DNA of 64,000 bases from Micromonospora chersina. Lineage in GTDB: Bacteria > Actinomycetota > Actinomycetes > Mycobacteriales > Micromonosporaceae. Position 1 is the first letter of the stretch; every line of letters starts with the position of its first letter. The DNA lies in contig NZ_FMIB01000002.1 in NCBI RefSeq assembly GCF_900091475.1, positions 2,914,001 to 2,978,000 of the forward strand. Reading direction: 5' to 3'. Shown here in pieces: positions 17,339-25,635 of this stretch. Made by a program: the position numbers and the translations under genes. The notes beneath the pieces were generated by a model. That model was not told the origin of the DNA, ran no database searches, and saw only the letters and a list, made by a program, of their open reading frames with translations.

Positions 17339-19768
17339 GTGGGCGGCCTCGGTCGGATCCAGCTGGCCGGCGACGCGGGCGACGTCAGCCGGCTGGAGCT
17401 GTTCCTCGACCTGATCTTCGTCTTCGCGTTCCTCAACGTCACCGGGGTGACCGCCGAGCAGCTCAACCTGTCCGGGCTGCCCCGGGGCCTGCTGCTGCTC
17501 GTGCTGCTCTGGTGGTGCTGGGCGCCGTTCGCCTGGCTGGGCAGCACCGTCCGGTTGGACCGCGGGGTCATGCCGGTGGTGATGTTCGGGCTCAGCGCCA
17601 CCCTGTTCGTGATGGGCCTGACGGTGCGGGAGGCGTTCCAGGACCGGCCGGGCGGCCTGTCCGGCCCGCTGGTCTTCGCCGTCGGCTACCTGCTCGTACG
17701 CGGCACCACGCTGACCGTCACCGTGGTGGCCGCCGCCGGAGAGGTGCGTCCCCGCCGGCTGCTGCGGCGGGCGTCGCCGCCCCCGTTGGCCGGCGCACTG
17801 TTCCTGCTCGCCGCCGCGCTGGTCCCGGCCCGGGTGCCGGACGAGGTGGGTCGCGAGTGGATCCGCTTCGCGCTGGTGGGCTGCGCGATCGTCGCCGAGT
17901 ACGGCGGGGCCATGCTGCTCGGCGCGGACCTGTGGCGGATCGGCTCGATCCCGTACTGGGCGGAGCGGCACGGACTGATCATCCTGATCGGGTTCGGCGA
18001 GACGATCATCTCGGTGGGGCTGAGCCAGGGGGTGGCCACGGCCCAGCCGCTGACCCCGGAGGTGCTGGTCGGTGCGCTGCTCGGGGTGGCGCTGGCCGGC
18101 GCGCTGTGGTGGACGTACTTCGACCTGGCCCGGTTCGCGGCCGAGCAGGCGCTGGAGCGGGTCGCCGGCACCCGGCGCGCGCTGCTCGGCCGGGACGCGT
18201 ACAGCTTCCTGCACCTGCCGATGATGACCGGGCTCATCCTGGTGGCGCTCGGCCTCAAGAAGGTGCTCGGTGAGCTGCAGGTGGGCAGCGACAAGCCGAC
18301 CCCGCTGCTCACCCTGCTCGTGCTCCACGGCGGGGTGCTGCTCTACCTGTCGGCGCTGGTGCTGTTCGAGGTGCGGACGCTGCGCATCCTGGGCCGCTCC
18401 CCCGTGCTCGGGATTGTGCTGGTGGCCGGGCTGGCGCCGCTCGCTCCGCACCTGCCGGTGCTGGCCGAGCTGGCCCTGCTGGCCGCCGCGGTGGGCGCGA
18501 CAGCGCTGGCCGACCTGACCGTGTTCCGGCGCCGGCACCGCCGGTTGCACGCGCAGATCGGGCCGGCCCAGGAGCACGCCGGGGTCACCCCGAAGGAGCT
18601 CTTCTTCGACCTGGTCTTCGTCTACGCGTTCCTCCAGGTGGCCGCCCTGATGGCCGACGACCCGACGTGGCCGGGCCTGGCGCGCGGGCTGCTGGTGCTC
18701 GCCGTGCTCTGGCAGGGCTGGTGCGCGTACGCCTGGCTGGCGGCCGAGGTCCGCGCGGAGAACGCGGTGGTCCGCCTGGTCATGGTGCTGGTGGTGGCGC
18801 TCACCGCGATGATCACGCTGGCCAGCCCGCAGGCGCTCGACGACTCGCGCGGCGGCCTGCCCGGGCCGCTGGTCTTCGTCGCCTGCTACGCGGCCATCCG
18901 GCTGCTGCACCTGGCCTCGTTCGGGCTGGTGGCGTGGCAGGACCCAGGCTGGCGGACACCGCCGGTGCGGGCCGCCACGCCGACCCTTGTCGCGCTCGGC
19001 CTCATGCTGGTCGCCGCGCTGCTGCCGCTGCCCGTCGGCGACGTCCGCCAGTTCTCCCCGCCGCGGGTCGCGCTGTGGGTGCTCGCCATCGCTGTCGACG
19101 TGCTCGGCAACGCCCGGGTGGGCGTGCGCCACCTCAGCGTGCGTTCGGCCGAGCACTGGGCCGACCGGCACAGCCTGATCATCATCATCGGGCTGGGCGA
19201 GGCGGTGATCTCGATGGGCACCGCGGTGGTCTACACGCCGGTCTCGGCCCGGATCGTGGTGGCCGCGTTCCTGGGCACCGCCCTGCTGGCCGCCCTGTGG
19301 TGGACCTACTTCGGCTGGGACAGCACCGAGGGGGAACGGGCGCTGGCCGCGGCCGACCTCCGGACCCGGACCCGGCTGGCCCGCGACGCGTACACCTGGT
19401 TGCACCTGCCGATGGTGGCCGGGATCGTGCTGGTCTCGCTCGGCCTGCGCAAGACCATGTCGGTGCTGGGCAGCCGGGGTTTCTTCGAGCTCGGGCCGCC
19501 GCCGTACCCGCTGGCGCACGCCGCGCTCTTCGGCGGGGTGCTGCTCTACCTGTTGGGGGTCCAGGCGTTCCGGTGGCGGACGACCGGGCGCGGGCGACCG
19601 GCCCGCCAGGCGCTGACCCTGGTCGTGGCGGCGCTGCTGCCGCTGACGGCCGGCCTGTCGGCGCTGCTCGCGCTGGCGCTGCTGGCCGCGGCCTGCCTGG
19701 CCCTCACCGCGTTCGAGGTGCTCCGCGACCACGAGCGGGCGGCCACCGGGCCGGTGCCGTCGCGCTGA
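17339..19768 (+). CDS. Tandem double LtrA-domain membrane protein
   Basis: 809 aa from GTG 17339, 6 nt after CACAGT (17327-17332); GTG 17336 is an alternative. Two complete copies of the low-temperature-requirement A (LtrA) membrane domain occur in one chain. Copy 1 begins RLELFLDLIFVFAF near residue 19 and has RHGLIILIGFGETIISVG. Copy 2 begins PKELFFDLVFVYAF near residue 419 and has RHSLIIIIGLGEAVISMG. Each repeat also has LWWTYF and a DAY-LHLPMM/V motif. LtrA proteins are about 390 aa with some 12 predicted helices. This one is about twice that, probably over 20 helices. LtrA function is poorly defined (cold growth in Listeria). Confidence 0.88.
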   Translation: MGGLGRIQLAGDAGDVSRLELFLDLIFVFAFLNVTGVTAEQLNLSGLPRGLLLLVLLWWCWAPFAWLGSTVRLDRGVMPVVMFGLSATLFVMGLTVREAFQDRPGGLSGPLVFAVGYLLVRGTTLTVTVVAAAGEVRPRRLLRRASPPPLAGALFLLAAALVPARVPDEVGREWIRFALVGCAIVAEYGGAMLLGADLWRIGSIPYWAERHGLIILIGFGETIISVGLSQGVATAQPLTPEVLVGALLGVALAGALWWTYFDLARFAAEQALERVAGTRRALLGRDAYSFLHLPMMTGLILVALGLKKVLGELQVGSDKPTPLLTLLVLHGGVLLYLSALVLFEVRTLRILGRSPVLGIVLVAGLAPLAPHLPVLAELALLAAAVGATALADLTVFRRRHRRLHAQIGPAQEHAGVTPKELFFDLVFVYAFLQVAALMADDPTWPGLARGLLVLAVLWQGWCAYAWLAAEVRAENAVVRLVMVLVVALTAMITLASPQALDDSRGGLPGPLVFVACYAAIRLLHLASFGLVAWQDPGWRTPPVRAATPTLVALGLMLVAALLPLPVGDVRQFSPPRVALWVLAIAVDVLGNARVGVRHLSVRSAEHWADRHSLIIIIGLGEAVISMGTAVVYTPVSARIVVAAFLGTALLAALWWTYFGWDSTEGERALAAADLRTRTRLARDAYTWLHLPMVAGIVLVSLGLRKTMSVLGSRGFFELGPPPYPLAHAALFGGVLLYLLGVQAFRWRTTGRGRPARQALTLVVAALLPLTAGLSALLALALLAAACLALTAFEVLRDHERAATGPVPSR

Positions 19769-19775
19769 CCCGCGG

Positions 19776-20201
19776 TCAGTCCCCGTCCACCCGGCGGTCG
19801 CGCTTGCGCTGGGACTGCCGCTTCTTCTCGGCCAGCCGGCGCTCCTTGGCGGCGCGGGACGGGCGGGTGGGGCGGCGCGGCTTCGGCGGCGGCGCGACCG
19901 CCTCGCGCAGCAGGGCGGCCATCCGCTCGCGGGCCGCCTCGCGGTTGGCCAACTGCGCCCGGTGCTCGCTGGCCGCCACTGTCAGCACCCCGTCGACCAG
20001 CCGGCCGGCGAGCCGGTCCAGGGCGCGGGCGCGCAGCGTCTCGGGCACGCTCGGCGACCCGGCCAGGTCGAAGCTCAGCTCCACCCGCGAGTCGGTCGTG
20101 TTCACCCCCTGGCCACCCGGGCCGGACGAGCGGGAGAAGCGTTCCCGCAGCTCGGCGTCGGGCAGCACGAGCCGGTCGGTCACCCGCAGTCCGTCGTCCA
20201 C
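19776..20201 (-). CDS. arfB: ArfB-type peptidyl-tRNA hydrolase (ribosome rescue)
   Basis: 141 aa from GTG, 6 nt after TAGCCT (minus strand, 20208-20213), which overlaps the stop codon of the upstream small membrane gene. It contains the release-factor motif RSSGPGGQGVNTTDSRVEL, with GGQ catalysing peptidyl-tRNA hydrolysis. It ends in the long basic tail (RRLAEKKRQSQRKRDRR) that enters the empty mRNA channel of stalled ribosomes. Length and tail match ArfB/YaeJ rather than RF1/RF2. It is convergent with the LtrA gene, 7 bp apart. Confidence 0.93.
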   Translation of the reverse strand: MDDGLRVTDRLVLPDAELRERFSRSSGPGGQGVNTTDSRVELSFDLAGSPSVPETLRARALDRLAGRLVDGVLTVAASEHRAQLANREAARERMAALLREAVAPPPKPRRPTRPSRAAKERRLAEKKRQSQRKRDRRVDGD

Positions 20202-20210
20202 GCCCCGAGG

Positions 20211-20519
20211 CTAACGCCCGGCGCGGTGGCCCGGGGTGGCGGTCACGGTCGGGGTCGGGGTGGGGCCGGGGCCCGCGCGGTCGTGGTCCGACCCGGACGC
20301 CGCGTACGCCGCCGCCCCGAACAGCAGCAGCGCGATCACGCCGATCTTGGTGATCACCGCACGGGTCGCCATCCAGGCGGTGCGCCGGGCGCCCGGGACG
20401 GTGGTCCGGATGGTCTTGTAGTCCTTCCAACCCCGCTGCGCGCGGGCGTACGACGCGCCGACACCGGCGCCGATGACCAGGCCCACCAGGAGGAGGGCCG
20501 CGATGACAGCTTGCTCCAC
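20211..20519 (-). CDS. Small two-TM membrane protein, unknown function
   Basis: 102 aa from GTG, 7 nt after GATACT (minus strand, 20527-20532). Helix 1 is VIAALLLVGLVIGAGVGASYA. A basic cytoplasmic loop (RAQRGWKDYKTIRTTVPGARR) separates it from helix 2 (ITKIGVIALLLFGAAAYAASG). The tail is Pro/Thr-rich (PGPTPTPTVTATP) and presumably extracellular. Coding support comes from clear hydrophobic segments and the well-placed promoter-like hexamer. No family recognised. It precedes arfB on the same strand. Confidence 0.65.
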   Translation of the reverse strand: MEQAVIAALLLVGLVIGAGVGASYARAQRGWKDYKTIRTTVPGARRTAWMATRAVITKIGVIALLLFGAAAYAASGSDHDRAGPGPTPTPTVTATPGHRAGR

Positions 20520-20645
20520 CTCCGCCAGTATCCATACTCAGCGTAATATTTCCATGGCCCGATGGTCCCAGGCCGGATATCCGACACTTCTGACCTTCCG
20601 GCCGGACGTTCGGCACGCCGGCGCAGGTCAGGACCGCGGGACCGG

Positions 20646-21506
20646 TCAGCCGCCCCGCCCGATGATGGTGTCCGCGGTCTGCTGGACCTGGTCGATCGGG
20701 ATGGCGAACCCGATGCCGATCGAGCCGTTGCCGTCGATGGTGGCGATGGCCGTGTTCACCCCGACCACCTCACCCCGCGCGTTGACCAGGGGCCCGCCCG
20801 AGTTGCCCGGGTTGATGGAGGCGTCGGTCTGCACCGCGGTGTGCCGGCCGTTGCCGATGCGGACCTGCCGGTTGAGCGCGCTGACGATACCGGCGGTGAC
20901 GGTGCCGGCCAGGCCGAGCGGCGAGCCGACCGCGAGCACCGGCTCGCCCACCCGGGTGGAGTTCGGCTTGGCCAGCGGCAGCGCCGACAGCCGGGCCGCC
21001 GCCGGGACCTTCAGCACCGCCAGGTCGCTGCCGGGCTCCCGCCCCACCACCTCGGCGGTGAACCGGCGCCCGTCGGACGTCTCCACCGTCACCGGTCCGG
21101 AACCGCCCTTGGCCAGGATGTGGTCGTTGGTGACGATGTGCTGCTCGTTGTCGATGGCGAAGCCGGAGCCGGAGGCCGAGGCGCCGGATGCCCCGCCCAC
21201 CATGACCGAGACCACCCCGGGGACGGTCTTCTCGGCGGCGGTGACCAGTTCCGCCGGCACCGGCGCGGCGGAGGCCGCCGCCGGGCCGGGGGCGTCCCGG
21301 TCGGCCGCCCACGTGCCGGCCGCCGCCCCCGAGACGGTGGAGAGGGCCACCACCGCCGCCGCGCTCAGCAGCCGGCCGCGCCAGCTCCGCCGTGCCGCCT
21401 CCCGCTCGGACCCGGGTACGTCCCAGCGCCCGCGTCCGTCCGGGTCCAGCTCCGGCGAGACGAACCACGGGCCGCGCGGCTCGCCGAGTCCGGTCTGCAC
21501 TGCCAT
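20646..21506 (-). CDS. Membrane-anchored trypsin-like serine protease (HtrA/DegP type) without PDZ domain
   Basis: 286 aa from ATG with GAGGAG upstream. A cytoplasmic N-terminus of about 50 residues precedes one TM helix (LLSAAAVVALSTVSGAAAG). The S1C protease domain then shows the catalytic triad: His in IVTNDHILAKGG (about residue 125), Asp in GSDLAVLKV (about 157) and Ser in INPGNSGGPLV (about 235). The protein ends right after the protease fold, at DQVQQTADTIIGRGG, where a PDZ domain would begin in HtrA/PepD. It is the last gene of the moxR-DUF58-VWA group, 47 bp after the VWA stop, suggesting a role in envelope stress or protein quality control. Confidence 0.88.
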   Translation of the reverse strand: MAVQTGLGEPRGPWFVSPELDPDGRGRWDVPGSEREAARRSWRGRLLSAAAVVALSTVSGAAAGTWAADRDAPGPAAASAAPVPAELVTAAEKTVPGVVSVMVGGASGASASGSGFAIDNEQHIVTNDHILAKGGSGPVTVETSDGRRFTAEVVGREPGSDLAVLKVPAAARLSALPLAKPNSTRVGEPVLAVGSPLGLAGTVTAGIVSALNRQVRIGNGRHTAVQTDASINPGNSGGPLVNARGEVVGVNTAIATIDGNGSIGIGFAIPIDQVQQTADTIIGRGG

Positions 21507-21553
21507 ACCTGAACTCCTCACGTCTCGTGCGTCGTCCGGTCGTGGTGCGCGGG

Positions 21554-22513
21554 TCAGGGCAGCCGGGAGAACCACCGCAGCGAACCGGCGGCGGCTCCCA
21601 TGGCGAAGACCAGCCCGAGGCCGATGAAGCGGGCCGAGATGTCCTGCCGTTCCTTGCGGTAGCCCACCGACGTGCCGATGTCCTCGTAGACGGCACGCAG
21701 CTCCTCGCTGGTGGACGCCTCGTGGAAGCCGCCGCCGGTCTCGTCGGCGACCGCCTTGAGGGTCTGCCCGTCGACCGGCACCTGGATCGCCCGCCCGCCC
21801 CGGTCCACCGAGCCGGACGGCGTGCCGAACGAGATGGTGTGCACCGGCACCTTGGCCGCCACGGCCTGGCCGGCCGCCTCCATGGGGTCCATCCCGGAGG
21901 TGTTCGCGCCGTCGGAGAGGACGATGATGCGCGCGGGCGGCGGGTCCTTCGCCGCCTTCGCGTCGAGGCTCTTCACCGCTCCCAGGGAGGTGCTGATCGC
22001 CTCCCCGATGGCCGTGCCCTGCACCCCGGTGATGCCTTCGGCGAGCCGCTCGATCCCCTCGTGCAGGGCGTCCCGGTCGGTGCTCGGCGGCACCAGCACC
22101 GCCGCGCTGCCGGCGAACGCCACGAGACCCACGTTGAACTCGTCCGGGAGCCCGTCGACGAACCGGCGGGCGGCCTCCTTGGCGGCGGTCAGCCGGTCCG
22201 GGTCGACGTCGCCGGCCAGCATCGAGGTGGAGACGTCCACGGCCACCATCACTGTGGCCCGCTCCCGGGGCACCCGCACCTCGGCGTTGGGCCGGGCGAA
22301 GCCGACCACCAGCAGCGCGAGCATGGCGAGGAAGAGGCCCGCCGGCACGTGGCGGCGCCAGGCAGGCCGCTGCGGGGCGACCCGGTCCAGCAGCCGCAGG
22401 TTGGTGAAGCGGACCGCGTAGCGGCTCTGCCGGCGCTGTATGACGACATAGCCGACGACAAGCGCGGCGACGCCGAGCAGGAGCCAGAGGCGGGCGGGTG
22501 ACTGCCAGGTCAC
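21554..22513 (-). CDS. VWA-domain membrane protein (BatA-like)
   Basis: 319 aa from GTG, which overlaps the DUF58 stop codon as GTGA. Two N-terminal TM helices (LWLLLGVAALVVGYVVIQ and LFLAMLALLVVGFA) flank a cytoplasmic loop. A von Willebrand factor A domain follows with an intact MIDAS start (AVDVSTSMLAGD), TAIGEAISTS and VLSDGANTSG. A C-terminal TM helix is FIGLGLVFAMGAAAG. In MoxR-linked operons such proteins are thought to act with the AAA+ ATPase as a metal-dependent chaperone or insertion system. The gene order moxR-DUF58-VWA is the standard one. Confidence 0.9.
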   Translation of the reverse strand: MTWQSPARLWLLLGVAALVVGYVVIQRRQSRYAVRFTNLRLLDRVAPQRPAWRRHVPAGLFLAMLALLVVGFARPNAEVRVPRERATVMVAVDVSTSMLAGDVDPDRLTAAKEAARRFVDGLPDEFNVGLVAFAGSAAVLVPPSTDRDALHEGIERLAEGITGVQGTAIGEAISTSLGAVKSLDAKAAKDPPPARIIVLSDGANTSGMDPMEAAGQAVAAKVPVHTISFGTPSGSVDRGGRAIQVPVDGQTLKAVADETGGGFHEASTSEELRAVYEDIGTSVGYRKERQDISARFIGLGLVFAMGAAAGSLRWFSRLP

Positions 22514-23502
22514 GCCGCACCTCCCCGGGCCGCGGCGGGCGCGGCGGCCAGCCGGCGCTGGGCGTGCACGTGCCGGACGATGTCCGCGCTCCAGTCCCGG
22601 TCGGTACGCAACGCCAGGTGGGTCGCCCCGGACCGGCGCAGCGCGTGCCGGACCTGGTCGCGCTGGGCCGCGGCGGCCTGCGCGAACCGCTCGCGCAGGC
22701 CCGGGTCCCCGGTCCACACCTCGCGGTGGCGGCCGGTCTCCGGGTCGACAAGGGTGACCAGCCCGACGTCGGGCAGTTCCAGCTCGCGCGGGTCGGTGAC
22801 CTCGACGGCGAGCACCTGGTGCCGGACGGCCAGCCGGCGCACCACGGTCTCCCAGGCCGGGGTGGCGTCGGGGTCGTCGGGCAGCCCGTCGAGGAAGTCG
22901 GAGACGACCACCACCAGCCCGCGCCGGGTGGCCACCCGGTGCAGCCCGTCCAGCCCGTCGGCCAGGGTCGGCGGGGGCGCGTGCCGGTGCCCGTCGGTGC
23001 GCGGCGCGCCCAGCAACGCGCGAAGCAGCCCGAGCAGGTGGGTACGCCCGCCCCGGGCCGGGAACCGGCGGACGCCCTCCGGGGTGAGCACCTGGCCGCC
23101 GAGGCGGTTGCCGACGCCGGCGGTCAGGAAGCCGATCGCCGCCACGGCGGCCACCGCCAGTTCCCGTTTGTCCAGGGTGGCCGTGCCGTACTCCATGCTG
23201 GGGCTGGCGTCGACAAGCAGCCACGTGGTCAGCTCGCGGTCCGCGTCGACCTCGCGCACGTGCGGGACGGTGGTCCGGGCGGTGACGGCCCAGTCCATCC
23301 GGCGTACCTCGTCCTCGCCGGGGCGGTACTCCCGGCTTCCGGCCGCCTCGCTGCCCGGCCCGGGCAGCAGGCCGCGGTACTGGCCGTGCAGCAGGCCGTC
23401 GAGCCGCCGGGTGACGGTCAGTTCCAGCCGGCGCAGTCGCTGGTCGGGGGCGAGGTCGGCCAGCCCGGGCTCGGGCAGGACGGGCGCGTCCCGGCGCCTC
23501 AT
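22510..23502 (-). CDS. DUF58 domain protein (MoxR-associated)
   Basis: 330 aa. The DUF58 signature is visible at GSEAAGSREYRPGEDEVRRM-D, followed by TWLLVDASPSMEYG, a VWA-like metal-site motif. Further on is GLVVVVSDFLDG. There is no obvious signal peptide or TM helix, so it is probably cytoplasmic. The start overlaps the moxR stop (ATGA) and its own stop overlaps the VWA start (GTGA). The three genes are therefore translationally coupled and the products likely form one complex. Confidence 0.92.
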   Translation of the reverse strand: MRRRDAPVLPEPGLADLAPDQRLRRLELTVTRRLDGLLHGQYRGLLPGPGSEAAGSREYRPGEDEVRRMDWAVTARTTVPHVREVDADRELTTWLLVDASPSMEYGTATLDKRELAVAAVAAIGFLTAGVGNRLGGQVLTPEGVRRFPARGGRTHLLGLLRALLGAPRTDGHRHAPPPTLADGLDGLHRVATRRGLVVVVSDFLDGLPDDPDATPAWETVVRRLAVRHQVLAVEVTDPRELELPDVGLVTLVDPETGRHREVWTGDPGLRERFAQAAAAQRDQVRHALRRSGATHLALRTDRDWSADIVRHVHAQRRLAAAPAAARGGAA

Positions 23503-24548
23503 GCCGCCGCCAGGTCGGGCGCCGCCTCCGGGTGCCCGGTGACCACCCGGGGTGGCGGCACCGCCTCGACCAGCCGGCGGACCAGCGTCTCGGCGGAGAT
23601 CCCGTCGGCCACCGCGTCGAAGGAGAGCACCAGCCGGTGCGCCAGTACGTCCACCGCCAGGTCCCGGATGTCCTCGGGGAGGACGTGGTCCCGGCCGTGG
23701 ATCAGCGCCTGCGCCCGGGCCGCCGCCACCAGGCCGAGGGTGGCCCGCGGGCTCGCACCGTACGCCAGCAGCGGCGCGATCTCGGACAGCCCGAACCGCC
23801 CCGGGTCCCGGGTGGCGAGGATGAGCCGGACCACGTACTCGGCGAGCGCGTGGTGGACGAAGATGTCGGCGGCGCGGCGCTGGAGCGCGCGCAGCCGGGA
23901 CGGGTCGAGCACCGGTCGCGCGGTGGGCCGCTCGGTGCTCATCCGGTAGAGGATGGCCAGCTCGTCGGCGTCGCTCGGGTAGCCGACGACGATCTTCATG
24001 AGGAAGCGGTCGCGCTGCGCCTCGGGGAGCTGGTAGACCCCCTCCGACTCGATCGGGTTCTGGGTGGCCAGCACGAGGAACGGATCGGGGACGGGCCAGC
24101 TCCGGCCGCCGATGGAGACCTGCCGCTCGGCCATCGCCTCCAGCAGCGCCGACTGCACCTTGGCCGGGGCCCGGTTGATCTCGTCGGCGAGCACCAGGTT
24201 CGCCATGATCGGGCCCAGCTCCACGTCGAACGCCTCGCTGGAGGCCCGGTAGATGCGGGTGCCGACGATGTCGGAGGGAACCAGGTCGGGGGTGAACTGG
24301 ATCCGGGAGAAGGTGCCGCCGACCACCGTGGCGAGGGTCTGCGCCGCGAGGGTCTTGGCCACCCCCGGCACGCCCTCCAGCAGGCAGTGGCCGTCGGCGA
24401 TCAGGGCGGTGAGCAGGCGGTCGACGAGGCGATCCTGCCCCACGATCACGCGTTTGACCTCGAAGAGGGTCTGTTCCAGCTCGACGCCGCTCGCGTCGGC
24501 ATCGACCGGGCTGGGCACGCTGGCCAGGGTGTCCGAGATGTCCGTCAC
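23499..24548 (-). CDS. MoxR-family AAA+ ATPase
   Basis: 349 aa from GTG (VTDISDTLASVPS). Walker A is EGVPGVAKTLAAQTLA, Walker B LVLADEINRAPAKVQ, sensor 1 LVLATQNPIESEGVYQLPEAQ. The arginine-rich segment QRDRFLMKI follows. This is the MoxR/RavA-type ATPase that drives maturation or metal insertion of partner proteins via VWA-domain cofactors, here encoded directly downstream. A longer N-terminal reading frame exists, but the GTG has a GGGAAG ribosome-binding site and the protein then matches family length. Confidence 0.94.
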   Translation of the reverse strand: MTDISDTLASVPSPVDADASGVELEQTLFEVKRVIVGQDRLVDRLLTALIADGHCLLEGVPGVAKTLAAQTLATVVGGTFSRIQFTPDLVPSDIVGTRIYRASSEAFDVELGPIMANLVLADEINRAPAKVQSALLEAMAERQVSIGGRSWPVPDPFLVLATQNPIESEGVYQLPEAQRDRFLMKIVVGYPSDADELAILYRMSTERPTARPVLDPSRLRALQRRAADIFVHHALAEYVVRLILATRDPGRFGLSEIAPLLAYGASPRATLGLVAAARAQALIHGRDHVLPEDIRDLAVDVLAHRLVLSFDAVADGISAETLVRRLVEAVPPPRVVTGHPEAAPDLAAA

Positions 24549-24698
24549 GGTGCTTGCTTCCCGTGCCGACGTACGGACAAACGTCGGATTATCGGCCCCT
24601 CGGCGTCCCTTTCCGCCCCGGATCGGGACGACTCCCCCGGCCGGTCGGCAACGGCGCGAGCGGGCCCCGGGCACCCCAGGCCCACCCGAAGCGGGCCG

Positions 24699-24727
24699 GC
24701 CGGCCCCCGCGTGGCGCGGGGGCCGGC
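24699..24727 (-). terminator. Hairpin terminator after the secreted-protein gene
   Basis: Perfect 13-bp G/C stem (24699-24711 with 24715-24727) and a 3-nt loop, 14 bp past the stop codon at 24742. No U-tract. Confidence 0.65.
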
Positions 24728-24741
24728 GTGGCGGCCCGCCG

Positions 24742-25281
24742 TCAGTTGGCGATGACCAGGTGGAACGGCCGGTCGGCGTACCCGCCGGAGGAACTGCGGG
24801 TCTGGACGAAGACGGCGTTCGGGGTCAGGTAGCGGGGCGCCACCGAGACCTCGCCGCCCGGCGGGACGTTCGCCGGGTCGTTGGTGCCGATTGTCGCGTG
24901 CAGCGACTTGAGGTGGATGTCGTAGTCGAGCGTCACCTGGTACTGCCCGGCGAACTGGCCCGGCACCGACGGCGAGAACTTCTTGGCGCTCACGACGTTC
25001 GCCGAGTGCTGGAGCAGGGTCCCGTTGGCACTCACCACCGCCCAGGCGACCAGGCCGGGGGTGGGCGCGGCGAGGGTGGCGTTCAGTGCCGCCTTCGCCG
25101 CCCGGCTCTCGGCGGCGGTCACCGGAGGCTGGTGGCCGGGCTGCCGAGCGCCGGGCTGCCCGGCCTCGGCCGCGGTCTTCGCCGCCGGGTTGGCGGCTGC
25201 CGCGATACCCCCGCCGGCCAGGGTGAGGGACAGCGCGGCGAGGGCCACCACCGTCGCCTTGCGCTTGAGGAATGTGGCCAT
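24742..25281 (-). CDS. Secreted protein of unknown function
   Basis: 179 aa from ATG, with AGGGAGA upstream. The N-terminus is a clear Sec signal peptide (MATFLKRKATVVALAALSL, then LAGGGIAAAANP with a likely cut after AAA). After a Pro/Gln-rich linker, residues 60-179 are rich in Val, Thr and Ser with beta character (QYQVTLDYDIHLKSLHATIG, PNAVFVQTRSSSGG) and no Cys. I do not recognise the family. Its roughly 220-nt leader is unusually structured for this window, suggesting post-transcriptional control. Confidence 0.7.
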   Translation of the reverse strand: MATFLKRKATVVALAALSLTLAGGGIAAAANPAAKTAAEAGQPGARQPGHQPPVTAAESRAAKAALNATLAAPTPGLVAWAVVSANGTLLQHSANVVSAKKFSPSVPGQFAGQYQVTLDYDIHLKSLHATIGTNDPANVPPGGEVSVAPRYLTPNAVFVQTRSSSGGYADRPFHLVIAN

Positions 25282-25296
25282 GACAGATCTCCCTTG

Positions 25297-25312
25297 TGTG
25301 ACCGTGGTGACA
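25297..25312. promoter_or_regulatory. CRP-like palindrome in the leader of the secreted-protein gene
   Basis: TGTGACCGTGGTGACA has two 7-nt half-sites in inverted orientation with one mismatch. It resembles the CRP consensus TGTGA-N6-TCACA. It lies 16 nt upstream of the ATG at 25281, just before the ribosome-binding site, so binding there would repress rather than activate. The call rests only on sequence shape. Confidence 0.3.
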
Positions 25313-25357
25313 CGGCCGACCCGCGTGCGGTGCGGGACGGCTGAATTCGGCACGCGA

Positions 25358-25434
25358 AGCCAGGTGCGGAAAATTGCGGGCCATCGGGGGACCCACGTCG
25401 TCAGCGCACCGTGAATGTCGAGCTACACCTGGCT
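25358..25434 (-). ncRNA. Candidate structured leader RNA closed by a long-range stem
   Basis: AGCCAGGTG at 25426-25434 (minus strand) can pair with CACCTGGCT at 25358-25366, plus one flanking G-U pair. This closes a domain with about 59 nt inside, in the 5' region of the secreted-protein mRNA. The gap 25282-25635 (354 bp) otherwise contains a TAGGTT-like -10 (minus strand, near 25480), the palindrome CCACGTGG, and the promoter of the divergent EEP gene. I could not match it to a known riboswitch class. Confidence 0.35.
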
Positions 25435-25635
25435 CTGAACTGGGCTTACTACGGAGAGTCGCGACGCCTCGACCACGTGGAACCTAACACCGCAAAATGC
25501 GGAGGGTCAATGGTTCACATTTACGACGCGCCATTCGAAATGCGCTTTCGACAATTGTGAGAGGCGAGGGTCCGGCCATTCACGAAATGAACGCGGGTAC
25601 ACCGCCGCGGGCGGCCGGCCGGTAGCGTGACGGCC

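Noticed and set aside
25282..25500. c-di-AMP (ydaO) riboswitch before the secreted-protein gene
   Set aside because: A structured leader is plausible, but I could not find the conserved ydaO sequence blocks.
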